Origin: Rusavskia elegans
Taxonomy: Eukaryota > Ascomycota > Lecanoromycetes > Teloschistales > Teloschistaceae
Reading direction: 5' to 3'
Length of the DNA: 64,000 nt
Assembly (NCBI GenBank): GCA_011316305.1
Contig: SAUG01000002.1
Coordinates: 62,001 to 126,000 of the forward strand
Numbering within the stretch: the first letter of the stretch is position 1; each line of letters opens with the position of its first letter. The translations under genes were made by a program, and so were the position numbers. Positions 44,595-55,594 of the stretch are shown here, piece after piece. A model generated the notes under the pieces. It searched no databases. It had not been told where the DNA came from and was given only the letters and a program-made list of their open reading frames with translations.

Positions 44595-45000
44595 TGCGAT
44601 GTCTCGTGCGTGCCGCGGTTGGACGAATGCGCACCGCAAGACCCCTTTCCCAGTCCCAAGCACAAGTTCATGCGATTCAAGCCGGCAGTCGAGAAATTGA
44701 AGCCGCGATGGAAAGCATCATCCCGCAGAGAGTGTTGGGAGTCCATCGGGGGTTACCAAGGCTGGTCGGAATCAGACACAACCTTCAAGAAGTGAAGGCC
44801 GCGGCTCTCGTGTTAATTTGTCGTATCTCAGACCGGCAGGCTTCGCTCCATAGGAGTTTCGGATCGAACATGTATGGAACCCATATATCTCTCAAATTCT
44901 CAAATATCGAAGCCAGAAAATGTTCCAGAAAGCAAGTGACCAGAAATGATCCAGATACCCCAAGCGAAGACTCATACAGGTAAGGAACTCCCTGCAGGTC
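44595..45000 (+). pseudogene. Broken gene segment
   Basis: A frame at 44610-44795 reads PRLDECAPQDPFPSPKHKF and GGYQGWSESDTTFKK. The next frame reads EFRIEHVWNPYISQILKYRSQKM, followed in frame by TGA (near 44949) and a GTAAGG donor at 44981. Probably one former exon chain; family unknown. Confidence 0.35.
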
Positions 45001-45237
45001 AATTCCCGGATTGCTAATACTGTGGATTCGAGCAGCTATTCTTGCAATGATAGCTGCCGCTGCTCGTCCAGCTGTCATTCCAACTCGTCATCCACTATTC
45101 GTACCCGTCTGTGGACTAGGAGGCATCTTCTCCTCCTCCAAACTTGACAACAAGCGAAATCCATATCATCTTATCCAGTCCAAACGATGATTTCCCCAAT
45201 TTTTGATTTCATCGATGCTCATTGATTTCCTTTATGA

Positions 45238-45775
45238 ATGAAAAAACATTCCGAGCCTTTTCAGAGACCCCGGAGAAACCCTCCAAAGTCACCCAGCAGA
45301 AACACACAAGGTAAGTATTGTAGCTCCATCTACTACTGCTCTGGGGCGTTAATACTGGCTATAGAAAGAGTTATCGTCGGGCACTTCCAGAAATGCGTCA
45401 ACATCCCAATCCACCTATACCACTTGGATATTTACCCAGCCTGCTGAGCACCAGCAGGGCTCTGGCTCGACAGGCGATAATACGTCTGCGAACCAAGCTC
45501 GAGTGGCTAATAGAACTATCGCTGAGACTACCTTAAATGATTTCAGCGATGTCGAACTCCAAGGCGTTCTTCTTCGTTATTACCATCAACGTGATCCACG
45601 TAGTCGTCCCTCGTTGGAGGAAGTCCGCAATCGCATCGCGACTTTGTTAGGTATTGTAGGACCCCGTAGCCTGCCTGCTCGGGACGTTGTTATACTCCTG
45701 GCTCAAGCGGGATAGGATGCCACTGTGGCTCTCCGACAATTCATCAACAACACTCGTCCTCAGCTTCAGCAATAA
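45238..45775 (+). pseudogene. Gene remnant with UBA-like tail and TGG-to-TAG stop
   Basis: A short first exon ends at a GTAAGT donor (about 45313) with a CTATAG acceptor near 45364. From there one frame runs SSGTSRNASTSQSTYTTW through TLNDFSDVELQGVLLRYYH and RNRIATLLGIVGPR to VVILLAQAG, where TAG (45713-45715) stands in place of an expected Trp. Beyond it the frame continues DATVALRQFINNTRPQLQQ to TAA at 45773. QAG(W)DATVALRQF resembles the last helix of a UBA/CUE-like domain. One G-to-A change thus truncates the protein. The frame of the first exon relative to the rest is uncertain. Confidence 0.5.
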
Positions 45776-47627
45776 TACTTTGAACGATCCCACTCAGAGA
45801 ACGCCAATGGCATGACCGTCCTCCAATACTTTCATCAGCATTCGACCGTAATTATTTCATCAATCTTGATTTCTCGAACTTCAACCAGTGTTTTGATCCG
45901 GTTGAAATCGAATTTCCAACAAGTTTTCTCCAACAGCCACTCCAACAATGCCCTGCGAACTACGAAGCTGGCTCCTACCATGCGGCCACGAAGAACGACT
46001 GAATCGAACGTCCAGCAAAATCTCCAGATCGAATATCTTGTACCATACCAGCCAATCTCTCCCAGCAGATACCTCCAATCCCTGTCAATCTGCCGCAACC
46101 TCTTGTGGATAGACGGACCAATAGATCTGGTAGGTCCATGGGTCTCTTGTGGTATTATACCTCCTCTTAACTCCACAAACAGTACTTGCTGCAACACCCA
46201 CGGATTCGTCTGGAGGGTACGGAGCAGGTAGTCGTGCGCCGCAGTAGCAGGTCAGCAGCAACTCCATTGTCTTTCAAGGTAACCCGCTAATCAGCGGCAG
46301 CCGAACGATGTCTGCTAGACCTTCCGCAGCAGTATCTTGTGGGCAGCAGACCACGGCCCAGCAAGAACAACTCAAAACATGTCCGAAAGACACAAAGACC
46401 CGATCAGCGACGAGAGGCCATCGTACCCTACTCGACTTACTACAGCCCCAGTTCGCAGAAGGCACTCTCGACATCGAACAGCTGAACCGAAAACTGTTCC
46501 CATTTATGAAGATAGTCTTCCAACCATCTTCGTGGCGTATTTGCGCATCTTTCGCTAGCGAACCAACAAGAACCACCTACGAGCGACTTTAAACAAGCTC
46601 AAGCGCAACGGGATGAACTCTTTACTCAAATGGTACTCTGATCTCCCACCGACCTCTCTAGTGCAGCTCACAATTTCGAAGAATCCGATGGATATGAATG
46701 AATAAACGCCCCAACGATAACTCAACAGACGCCCAAACCCTTTTTCGAGAACCTTTTTCCAGAAGAGGGGGAGATGGGCCCGGCAGAGTAACGTTCGCTT
46801 ACTCTGCTTTGACGCAAGTGAACACAGCAGTTTCCAGTATCGAAGTTTGCCCAGCTGAGAATCAACTGTATCCGAGGCGACCACTAGAGCATGCTATGAT
46901 TCGTCTTCTTCCAAACGACAAGCAAATTAGTCATCGTAACTTCATCACAGACGTGCATGTATGCCTCATCAAACCTGCAAAGGCAAAGGCAAGGTATCCA
47001 AAACGATCAAAACGCCCATGCTAGCAAACCGCATGTCTCGAGATCGGATGCAATATGGGATCAAAGCTTGGGATCCAAAACAAGGATCAGACATCAAGGA
47101 CGAGATATCTCCGTCAGATACGAACTCATCGACCCTGACAAGATGAGCTCCTCACCAAGTCCCGTTCGCCCCGATGGCCTGAGAGCGACGGTACAGAAAC
47201 CAAGCAGCTAATGGAGCTGATCGATCACAACATATTACGACATCTAGCAGGGCATGATCCCTGCTTCCGGAATACCGCCCGAGCTGGCTGAGCCTGGGTG
47301 AGTCTGAGCCCGATTCCTAAAACCACTCCCCACTGACTGGGGAACAGGCAGGCCTCTAGCGTCGAAGACGAAAATCAGAACCAACCCAAACCAAAGTCCG
47401 AAAAGCGGAAGAAGGAAGACATCGTTACGGTTGCCAGTATACGTGCACTGAAGCGAGCAGACACAGAGTAGCCAGTCGAGCCCCTGGCAAATATAATCCC
47501 ATCATTTCGTCAAGACAAGAACTCTGCAGCGGAGCGTGAAAGCCATCGAATCTCCCGAACAGCGTCGGCATACTCTCAGTCCATCGAAAGTTGCCAATAG
47601 TCAACTTTGAAAGCGACAAGAATAGCA
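45776..47627. other. Scattered gene-fragment material
   Basis: Coding-like pieces include VQQNLQIEYLVPYQPISP (46000-46055), TLLDLLQPQFAEGTLDIEQL (46430-46485) and RMQYGIKAWDPKQGSDIKDE (47045-47105). They are in changing frames, and no exon chain could be built. Confidence 0.3.
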
Positions 47628-48091
47628 TCATGCCGCATTCCAGTATATAGCCAATTTATAGTCTCCAGATATCCACAATTCAATGCATACAAATCTCATC
47701 GTTCGAATCTGTCCCAGTGTAGTAACGTTATGTACCGTGACATCTGTTGGAAAGTTCCATGATTCGAGAATAGTAAGAGATACGGGTCTCGAGTAAGGTT
47801 TGATTTGTCGAAAGCGGTGCACTAGGGGGGTTCTTGTCGGATGAAGTCGGTATGCAATATATCGACGAGACACCTAGTCGATGGACCGCCATTGAAAGAT
47901 CCAAGTCTAGTGGTGCTCTCATGATAGAGAGCCAGCATATCAGAACCCAATTTTGCCAACATCAATCGCCTAGATTGTGGTGAAGGTTCGTAGTAAGCAT
48001 CAAGCTTGATATCTGGACCCCAAGTGTTTTCGTAAGGGATTGCAGAGCATTTGTGTTTCTCAGCGTGTCGGATCCATGGACCAGCCTTCAT
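47628..48091 (-). CDS. Possible minus-strand gene, frame shift inside
   Basis: From an ATG at 48091 the minus strand reads HAEKHKCSAIPYENTWGPD and SRRLMLAKLGSDMLALYHES. Around 47875 the coding look passes to the next frame (YIAYRLHPTRTPLVHRF, then LGQIRTMRFVCIELWISG to a stop at 47628). No intron fits the junction. Either a frameshifted gene or two overlapping chance frames. Family unknown. Confidence 0.3.
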
Positions 48092-49622
48092 TTACACGAT
48101 CGAAGACAGAGAAAGGTGACCTCTTCACTAGTGACACAGTGTTGGGAAGAGGCCTCGACAGACTAGTCACAATGTGTAATGCTTTCAATCATGGATTACG
48201 GCGATCCCATCATGTAGTCCTTTTACGATACTTCGTAGGCATCATTGAGTCTTCGGTCGCCATGAGCACCTTCAATCGGGCAACCTTGGCATAGCATGGC
48301 ATGCTGACGAAATCAACGCAAGCGCAGCCCTCAACGGTAGCTCTCTTCGATGAATGATACATGATTTCCCTAGACATAAGAGCAAGGGAAGCCGTCAAAT
48401 GCTGGGACGAGCAAGCTGATACATCTTAAAAACATGTACCACCACTTCTCGATATGGAGCACTGGTGTCAATCTTGAATTGCCTACCCTCCTTCAGGCAT
48501 GAATCGAGTGTTTGTCGAAGCAAGCAATGTACTATAAATGCATGGGGCGAATCCCCCCCATGGCTTGTGGACGGAACTATCTCCCCACCCAAGTCTGTGC
48601 TCCATCGTATTGCCAAATGAAACCCCACGAACCACTGCATGGGGAAGGAGCCATAGGTGAAGCTTAGCCAGTTGATTCAGAAGCCAACCTAGAAACCACT
48701 CTGGATCGATGATTCAAAGGATGGGCTGGAACGGGGGAACTGCTGTATCGTTCACAGCATCAGGACTGCTTGATGATCATGTCCGGATTTCTCAAGGAGT
48801 ATCTTAGTACTGACGTCGTCGAAAAGCAAGTGGTAGGCGCTTAGGCATTCACACTGGAATCCTGTATGGCATCGTGGCTGTTTTGGGGCGAGGCTGGTGA
48901 ATTCCATCGCATAGCCGTTGGACCATCGAACAACAGCATCCGACGCGAGTACATAGAATCAATATCCGTAGATCTCCCCAATGCAGCTTTCTCCAATCTG
49001 CCTCTCGTGATAACGTGCAGAGGCCTTTACCATAGATCGATCCTAAAAGTAGGGAGGTTTGCGACACAAGTGGCCCAGATTCTAATCCAATTGATACCGC
49101 AAGCACATGGTGAGCATGGTAGTCCAAAGCCACACGTCCGTTGCCATTCTGTGAGTATTCATCTGTCAGAAAGCAGAGATTTCGTGATCTTGTAACTCCA
49201 AAAGGGGTAGTCTGACGGCTCCCGTGATGCGCGGCCGAATTCCGCCAAGACTAATTCTCGAGGCCTGCGGCAGCGGAGCATCATTTCTGTCGCCATCGTT
49301 GGATACGAAGCAACTTGCTCCAAGCTGCCATCAACTCTTGCTGGAAGACAAACAGATTGTAGCAAATCTTGTGAGTTTGTCCCTGCTTCAGCCAGCCCAG
49401 CACTCCCCCACCAAGCTTTGTCTTCATTCAATTAAGTCAAACGAACTCAGACCGCATCCTTGCCAACCACCTAAGATATCCAAGCAAACCAGCTCTGGCA
49501 GATCGTGACAGATTCCGGCACGTGGAGCGGAGTGGTTCAAATCGAGCGGCCACTTCCCCTGTGTACACTGTCGTACATATCCTGAAGCCTATGTGACTGA
49601 CGATTGTTTTGGCTGTAGAACC
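48092..49622. other. Unresolved region
   Basis: Frames on both strands (minus 48640-48395, ending SAPYREVVVHVFKMYQLA; plus 48866-49195) have protein-like parts but no supported model. The final 100 bp is the leader of the 49623 gene. Confidence 0.3.
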
Positions 49623-49889
49623 ATGCCGCCCACTCGCGCCAACAACTACCAGCCCGTCCCCATCCGCCTCTACGGTCCTCTCACGCACGAAGCGCTCAAA
49701 GACCTTCAAGATTGGTATGTTGAATGGCATCGACGTCTCCAACGCGAACCGAAGTCATGGCTCCGGGGCGAAAACATTCTCCTACCCCTCGGACTTCCGC
49801 CCGATCCTATGCCCGAGACCGCGATAGAAAAGGAGACGAGGCGCATGGAGCGTATAATGTCTTGGCTCGCCCAAGGCGAAGAGGACTGA
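49623..49889 (+). CDS. Small hypothetical protein, single exon
   Basis: 88 residues from an ATG in good context (GAACC before ATG); the frame is open a further 30 bases upstream, but without an ATG. The sequence begins MPPTRANNYQPVP, has RLYGPLTHEALKDLQDWYVEW and ends with a charged helix (ETRRMERIMSWLAQGEED). It is helical and soluble with no signal peptide. A GGTATG string at 49712 could act as a donor but the frame is open without splicing. The family is unknown. Confidence 0.55.
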   Translation: MPPTRANNYQPVPIRLYGPLTHEALKDLQDWYVEWHRRLQREPKSWLRGENILLPLGLPPDPMPETAIEKETRRMERIMSWLAQGEED

Positions 49890-50380
49890 CCGAGAAACTT
49901 TGAATGACTGGCAAGGCACACGCGTCATAGAAAAAGGGTATCAGCATGAGGAATCGAAAAATAAATCAGATAAGATTGACCGATATAAGAAGAGAACACT
50001 GGTGATGTCGGACGTACAGCCGATACGAACGACCAATGCAACAAAATGACAGACCTGCCTTGAGCAAGAGCCTGCTTTGCTCATACTTTACCTTCCAACC
50101 GAAACATTGGGTACAGTATAGACCTTGACCAAGGGGTTATATCGCACATTCTGATTTGTGTGGAAACCGGAGACGGCATCCAACCTTGAAAGCTCGCAAA
50201 GGTGTCATCTGCTTGCTGTCATTGTAAGTCTGGGTCGTTGAACCCGTCCTGGACTCGGCCCTTATGCCAGCAGTAATGGACATGGGGAGGTAAGGTCTGT
50301 TGTATTTTCTTGTTCCCTCAAAGCTATTTCGAATGATCTTCTTGCACGGTTCTTGCTTGGGTGGTATGCTCAAGGCAACA
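49890..50380. other. Intergenic between convergent genes
   Basis: Holds the 3-prime ends of the 49623 gene (plus) and the 50381 gene (minus). The minus-strand frame to 50137 is only the unspliced continuation of the secreted-protein gene. Confidence 0.5.
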
Positions 50381-51364
50381 TTAGCTAGGACACAAAAAAT
50401 TCTGTCCAGAAGGTTTTCCAAAGAGGACCTCATCGTCGAGATATCCATCGTCGAATTGCACGTCGACACATTTTCCCCCACCGCTGGCACCGACATGAGG
50501 GCAATGGATCTGAGCAGCCACTCAGCAGATTTAACGTTAGCTGCAAGTAGCCGTGCACTTACGTCAGGCCGGATTCTTGTCAGAAGAAGGTGGATTTGCC
50601 GGCAAGTAACACTGTCTGCCCAGATGTTGTCTCCGTCCCCAAAAGGTTTGGCGGTCAGTGTCTTGATACAGTCGTCATTGGTTGCGTATTGAGTGTTGTT
50701 TCCCGTGCAGAGTGACTGAGCAGTCGCACAGACCTGCTTGATAGCGGTGGCCTGAGCTTCTGGTGGCGGCGGAGCCACGGTGTTTCCTCTGCCTGATACT
50801 ATTGCTGAGTATAGTCGGACGCTTGGTATCCACGCATCGTATTTGATCACTGCCCCTTGCTTGTCGAATTCCCAGAACGCGACTTGTTTCAGAGTTGTCA
50901 GATATTGTCCGTTGTTGGTTGCGTTAGGGTTGAAGACTGTGGTCCTAAAGTATACGACGGAGGAGGCCACCGATGGGCAACCAGAGGTGAATTCGACCAC
51001 ACGGACATCGGAGAAGACACCGTATAGCGGCGGCGAGGGAATGGGAGCCAAGGCGAAGAAGTATTCAGTCGAATCGTCAAATCCAGCTATTGCTTATCAG
51101 TATGAATTTAGGCTTCAAAGAGCTTGGGCACTGACTGAAATTTCCCACAGGTGTGATTCTCCCCTGAGCCTTCTCATTGAACAAGCCGGGCGGAACTGAT
51201 GCTGACCCATTGGCTATGAAGGCCAGGTTGTTGGGGTACTGGGTAAGGTCATAAATCCTGGAGATGGTGTCGAAGTTGCGCTTCTTGTACCCAGTAAGTT
51301 TGGCAGAGCAACCCAGAGTAAGTAGCAGTATTGCTAGGATCGTTTTCGTCATATTGTTCCTCAT
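50381..51364 (-). CDS. Secreted Cys-containing fungal protein, intact
   Basis: 293 residues, exons 51364-51136, 51086-50563 and 50509-50381. Intron 1 (51135-51087, donor GTCAGT, acceptor AATAG) and intron 2 (50562-50510, donor GTAAGT, branch GCTAAC, acceptor GCTCAG) both keep phase. A hydrophobic N-terminus (MTKTILAILLLTLGCSA) is a clear signal peptide. Mature sequence has FDDSTEYFFALAP, a Cys cluster (KQVCATAQSLCTG, DDCIKTL, TCRQIH) and the C-terminal hallmark RPDIHCPHVGASGGGKCVD. It belongs to a widespread fungal secreted family whose members carry RPDVHCPH(V/I)GPTGGG; I know no function. Three N-glycosylation sequons are present (NFT, NAT, NNT). A nearby ATG at 51352 is an alternative start. 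It lies 3.3 kb from the AT-rich block. Confidence 0.8.
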
Positions 51365-52382
51365 GTTCACACGTTGAGTGGTTTGTCGGGTGCTCTGGGA
51401 GGTGGGATCAACTCTGACCGCGTCCGCGCACTTCTGGATAATGAGGATGGCGTTGTTGCAATTTGATTTCCTGCCAGGAGTCAAGTAATTTTGCTGCGAC
51501 CAAAGGGATACTATTTAGCCAGGACTATCCTTCATGTCGAAGCCGGGTTCTAAGAGTTTCTCTTCCCGGAGGATGTCGTATGACGAATGACAAGAGTTCG
51601 GTGGGTATAGCGACGGCTGCGACCACACGAATCCTTTGCGTCGAGGACCTAGTGGACCCAGATGGAAGGAGCCTTTCAGCTATGACGAGATGATATGATC
51701 TAGGGATGCTCCTAGGTGGTGATGCTCCTAGGTGGTCGTGCATTAGCGTGGGTATGGCCGGACGTGGATGGGATGCTGTGGAATGATCCACCCCGGAACC
51801 AAGCGAACCATGGCACGATCGACGAGGTGAGATTGACTGCCAACCGTACCAGGCTCTCACAGGTTGTGAAGGTACATCACAGGCTTATTGCTGTCAATCC
51901 TGAGCTGTGGATTTTCGAGTCCTGGCTGAATGTAGGATTATTGCGACCGGCACCGGACGACACCGGCCTGTCAATGAGCGCGGCCTGGCCGGTCTCGAAT
52001 GCAGCCACCATGATAATAGTGCCGAGCGAGGTTGCATCCATCACTGCTAAGCATGCGACGCTTGATGCGAGCTGAGCAGTGATGATGTTCTGATGGTGGT
52101 CCGAGGTTCTTCGACGGAGGCCATGACTCCTGGACGTCGGCAACGCGGAACACCGGATCGCAGAGAGGGTCTGCCAGTAGAAGTAAATGCACGATGATAG
52201 GATGGCATGGGAGGCAAAGAGATCAGCTGCAGATTAGGTAGATGCAACAAGCCAGTTGGTGATGGGAATGTGCAGGTAGGTGGAAGAAAAGGAGCCGCCC
52301 AAGCATCTCCGGGAAAGAGCGATCGTCATCCTTGCGGCACTAACGATTTCGAGACTTCCCCAATGCAGCAGGTGCCTCCCCC
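51365..52382. other. Intergenic region
   Basis: Promoter side of the secreted-protein gene, then no supported coding sequence. Minus- and plus-strand frames of 70-120 codons overlap each other. Confidence 0.4.
51705..51736 (+). repeat. Exact 16-bp tandem duplication
   Basis: GATGCTCCTAGGTGGT occurs twice in immediate succession. Confidence 0.95.
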
Positions 52383-52754
52383 TTGTCATTCAGAACGAGC
52401 GACGAAGACAGCAGCAGCGACCAGCACGAGGCAGCTTTCGATTCTACATGGTATAATCTTGACTCATTCATAACTATGGACCGAGTCACAAGCACGACAG
52501 TAGCTTCATCCTTTCACCCATCACCCATCACCACCTCAGCTTCAACTCCAGCTGCCGACACCTCATCCTGCTCTGCCTTGATCAGTGCCGATCCAACTTC
52601 TAGCCCATCCTTGACTCAACCAGTCGTCACCACTCAGACCTCTTCTTCGCCTTCCCCGGGTGACAGCCAGCAAATGCTCGACGCAACCTCGCAGCACAAG
52701 CATCACATGAATTTATCCTACCCCTTCCTGGCAGATGCCTGTCTCTTGCAGTAG
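52383..52754 (+). CDS. Ser/Thr-rich protein, probable exon
   Basis: A 123-codon frame with acidic/Ser start (RTSDEDSSSDQHEAAFD), then a long Ser/Thr/Pro-rich part (TTSASTPAADTSSCSA, QTSSSPSPGDSQQ) ending LADACLLQ. The first internal ATG is at 52473 (MDRVTSTTV). The composition fits a disordered or O-glycosylated segment. Upstream exons are probable. It may also be a low-complexity chance frame. Confidence 0.3.
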   Translation: MSFRTSDEDSSSDQHEAAFDSTWYNLDSFITMDRVTSTTVASSFHPSPITTSASTPAADTSSCSALISADPTSSPSLTQPVVTTQTSSSPSPGDSQQMLDATSQHKHHMNLSYPFLADACLLQ

Positions 52755-53692
52755 CATGCCTTCGAGGGCGTGATGGCCTCGAAACGATGAAGAGCATTAT
52801 TGGCCATGGAGCCGATGGTGCTCATCTCGCCACCCTCGAGCACCCAGCCGAGCTGTGGCGAAACGTTTTGCCATTGCGGGTAACTCTTCCCATGATACAA
52901 AGATGGCGCTCGAGGGGGGTACTAACCGGAGATGTAGGATAATGCTCCGCTAGCCTTCACACCAATATCCTCAAAATACGCCACCCATCATTCCCAGGGC
53001 AACTGTGCGTGTGATCGGGTTCCAGCGATGCTCTAGGTTGGCTGTGGACAGCCGTGGCTTCCAGCTTGTCACTGCCACTGCCTAGTGGACGCTCAACGGC
53101 TAAAATATTCGGTGATTTGCCATCCTGTCTTCGGATGGTCTCAGGGCATTGATCGGAAAATTTCGCTGCAGGGGGGATTCAGGATCTATGTCCCACCGCG
53201 CCCTTGGCGAAGTTCCTGTCTGCCAACCCTACATACATTGTCTGAGAAGAGGACCCGATGCAAGACACCAACAGCTATTCAATGAAGCATCCAAGCTGCA
53301 TCTATAGAAAGAATGATGTTCATAATTCTTGAACATCATTCTTTCAAGACGATTGACATGCTGACTGTACTATTAAGTATGCAGGAGGTGGCACTCGACT
53401 ATCCGTTCCACAACAATCACTTGTCTGCTCAGTCAGCGAAAAATCGTAGGTCCCAAAGGTTTTACTTGTAATCCTGGATGACTCTACAGCTTTAGCCGGG
53501 GGCAGCTATTTGGTTCATGGGGCTTGAAATCATGAGTTGACACTTGGGCAGACTGGACTCGTCACGTCAGGAGGGCAAATCTATCAAAGGTACCATAGCC
53601 TTCTTGAACCCATATGCTATCTGCAGTGGTATGCAGCTAGGGCTATCCCAATGACGAGGAAATAGACAAACTCTACACCAAGGTGGCATTAT
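52755..53692. other. Intergenic, contains a perfect hairpin
   Basis: No supported gene. The only structured element is the inverted repeat at 53307-53345. Confidence 0.45.
53307..53345. repeat. Perfect 16-bp inverted repeat, 7-nt loop
   Basis: GAAAGAATGATGTTCA (53307-53322), loop TAATTCT, then the exact reverse complement (53330-53345). Such a stem could be a terminator-like hairpin, a small-RNA precursor arm or the footprint of a small element. It is not flanked by an obvious target duplication. Confidence 0.9.
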
Positions 53693-54187
53693 TTGCTTAT
53701 ATACATGGATCCAACATCTCCGCATTTCTCATCAACACCTCCTGAGATCAAAGTCTGCATAGATCATTGGGGATGCACGTATGCATTGTCTTCTCCAAAC
53801 CTAAGTCCAACCATCCAAAAAGTCAAATATATGGTCCGCCTCTGCGTCGCTCACCATCTCCGATCCATCCTTGGTGTGGGCTTCGTCCGATCACTTCATC
53901 GAAAGTGTGCCCCGAGAGACAGTCTCTACCATTCGCTTACGTATGTTACGAAGGCCCAGATACTTGCTTCCAACTGGGCCGGACGGAATTGCATCGATCC
54001 TGAACGTAGCTGTGATACTGCTAAAGATTCGATGCAGCAGCTGAATCGAGTCCAATCAACTTCATCTGCCAGGATCCGGGGTGTCAAGCTTTGCAAATTC
54101 AATGCATGTTTTACACCAAGGAATCCATCCTCATTTACTGGGATGCTATGGCACAGACAGCTACATCGCGGGCTGCGCGAAGATTAG
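53693..54187 (+). CDS. Open frame of uncertain reality
   Basis: About 160 codons from an ATG at 53705 (MDPTSPHFSSTPPEIKV), open to 54187. Composition is unremarkable, with many Cys, Arg and Ser; no domain, signal peptide or splice site is recognised. Another frame in 53767-54003 is similarly long. Probably chance or a remnant. Confidence 0.2.
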   Translation: MLIYMDPTSPHFSSTPPEIKVCIDHWGCTYALSSPNLSPTIQKVKYMVRLCVAHHLRSILGVGFVRSLHRKCAPRDSLYHSLTYVTKAQILASNWAGRNCIDPERSCDTAKDSMQQLNRVQSTSSARIRGVKLCKFNACFTPRNPSSFTGMLWHRQLHRGLRED

Positions 54188-54654
54188 GAAAAGTTCCCTG
54201 AGCAGACAACCCAGATTATAAGAGTCTGAAAGGGTTAGTACTAGTATATGCTCATTTGCGTTTGTTCAAATTTACTCTTACATACTTTCATCAATCGGTG
54301 GCCTCTCACTTTCGTACTTTATGAAGAGCATGGTAATTATTTCACATACAACTTGATTATTCTGAGGATAAGTTCGCCTTGTATCATGGCTGTATTTGAT
54401 TGCAGCTGTCACTATCCTCGATCTTGTATAGACTCCTCCCTATTTGGCCTATTCCAATCTCGAATGGATACAATTCGTCTTAGACTGCGGAGAAGCTCGT
54501 GGTGCAGAGCTTTCCAGACCCCCAGGGTAGGATTAACGATACACGATCAGCCAGACTCATTGCAAAACACATGAAAAGTCGTCTTTGAGTCGAAGGTAAA
54601 CAAATCATTATTGGTCGCGAACATATCGTCGCTGTGTTCCACTCCAGTAGTGGA
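54188..54654. other. Last stretch before the AT-rich block
   Basis: No supported gene; a 108-codon plus-strand frame (54248-54574) has no other support. Base composition is still ordinary up to about 54,650. Confidence 0.4.
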
Positions 54655-54658
54655 TTAT

Positions 54659-54812
54659 TCTATCTATAGATGGAATACGTTTATCTATCGATAAAGGAAT
54701 TAAAAAGACCTTATCTATAGATAAATACGCTATTTATAGATATCTTCTATAGATAATCTACTAATAGAAATATTTCGATATATAGATTGGCGTAATTTAT
54801 CTATAGATAGAA
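54659..54812. repeat. Cluster of TATCTATAGATA palindromes at the block edge
   Basis: Near-palindromes of the type TTTATCTATAGATAAA occur at about 54661, 54680, 54711, 54733, 54746 and 54797. Spacing is irregular, 13-50 bp. They lie exactly at the composition boundary. They could be the terminal or subterminal repeats of a DNA transposon or remnants of a satellite. Confidence 0.6.
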
Positions 54813-54870
54813 ATAATATATAAAGTATTTTTCGAATTTTTTCTATTTTTTTCTCTCTATCGTTTCTCTC

Positions 54871-54889
54871 TTTTTTTTTTTTTTTTTTT
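54871..54889 (+). repeat. Poly(T) tract, 19 nt
   Basis: An uninterrupted T19 run in a pyrimidine-rich stretch just inside the AT-rich block; on the minus strand this is poly(A), possibly the tail of an old LINE-type insertion, though no other evidence supports that. Confidence 0.6.
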
Positions 54890-55594
54890 AATTACTTTTT
54901 TCTATTATTTTATTTTTTTCGTTTTAGTCTTTCAATTATAGAATTTTTCTAAAAGATCTAATTAATATAATATCGTCTATAAAATTTTTACTAACGTTTT
55001 TTATATAGATTTCGGCCGAAATATATCTATTATTTCTATTACCGACGAATAATCAACTTTTTTTAATAATAATATAAAGGTTATATAGTATATTTAAATC
55101 GATAAAAAAATCTAATAGCGGAAAACTGGCTAGTATCGTTAAAAAGATCTAGTATATCTAGTAGATTATAGAAAATAAAATTTAAAAAAAACGCGATAAT
55201 TAAATAAAAAAAAGGAAATTCTAGATAAAAGCTATATTTATTATTTATAGCGATCGATTATTTCGAAAAAAGAATAAAGATATTCCGTCTAGAAAAAATC
55301 TTTTAATATCTAAATTCATTAATATTATTATCGACGAATATAATCTTTTAAAATACGTTAATTAGAATAATATTTCTAAATATATACTAAATAAATACTA
55401 CAGCGTTATTAAAAAGAATATCGTTAAATTTTAATAATATTACGAAATTAAATACTATAAATATTTAAATAAAAGTGAAATTTTCTAAAATATATTTTCT
55501 TTTATTTATTTATTCTAATTGATACTGGTAATTTTTATCAATATAAAATATAATTCAAATAGTAAATAGTACTAGATTTTTATATAGAAAATTA

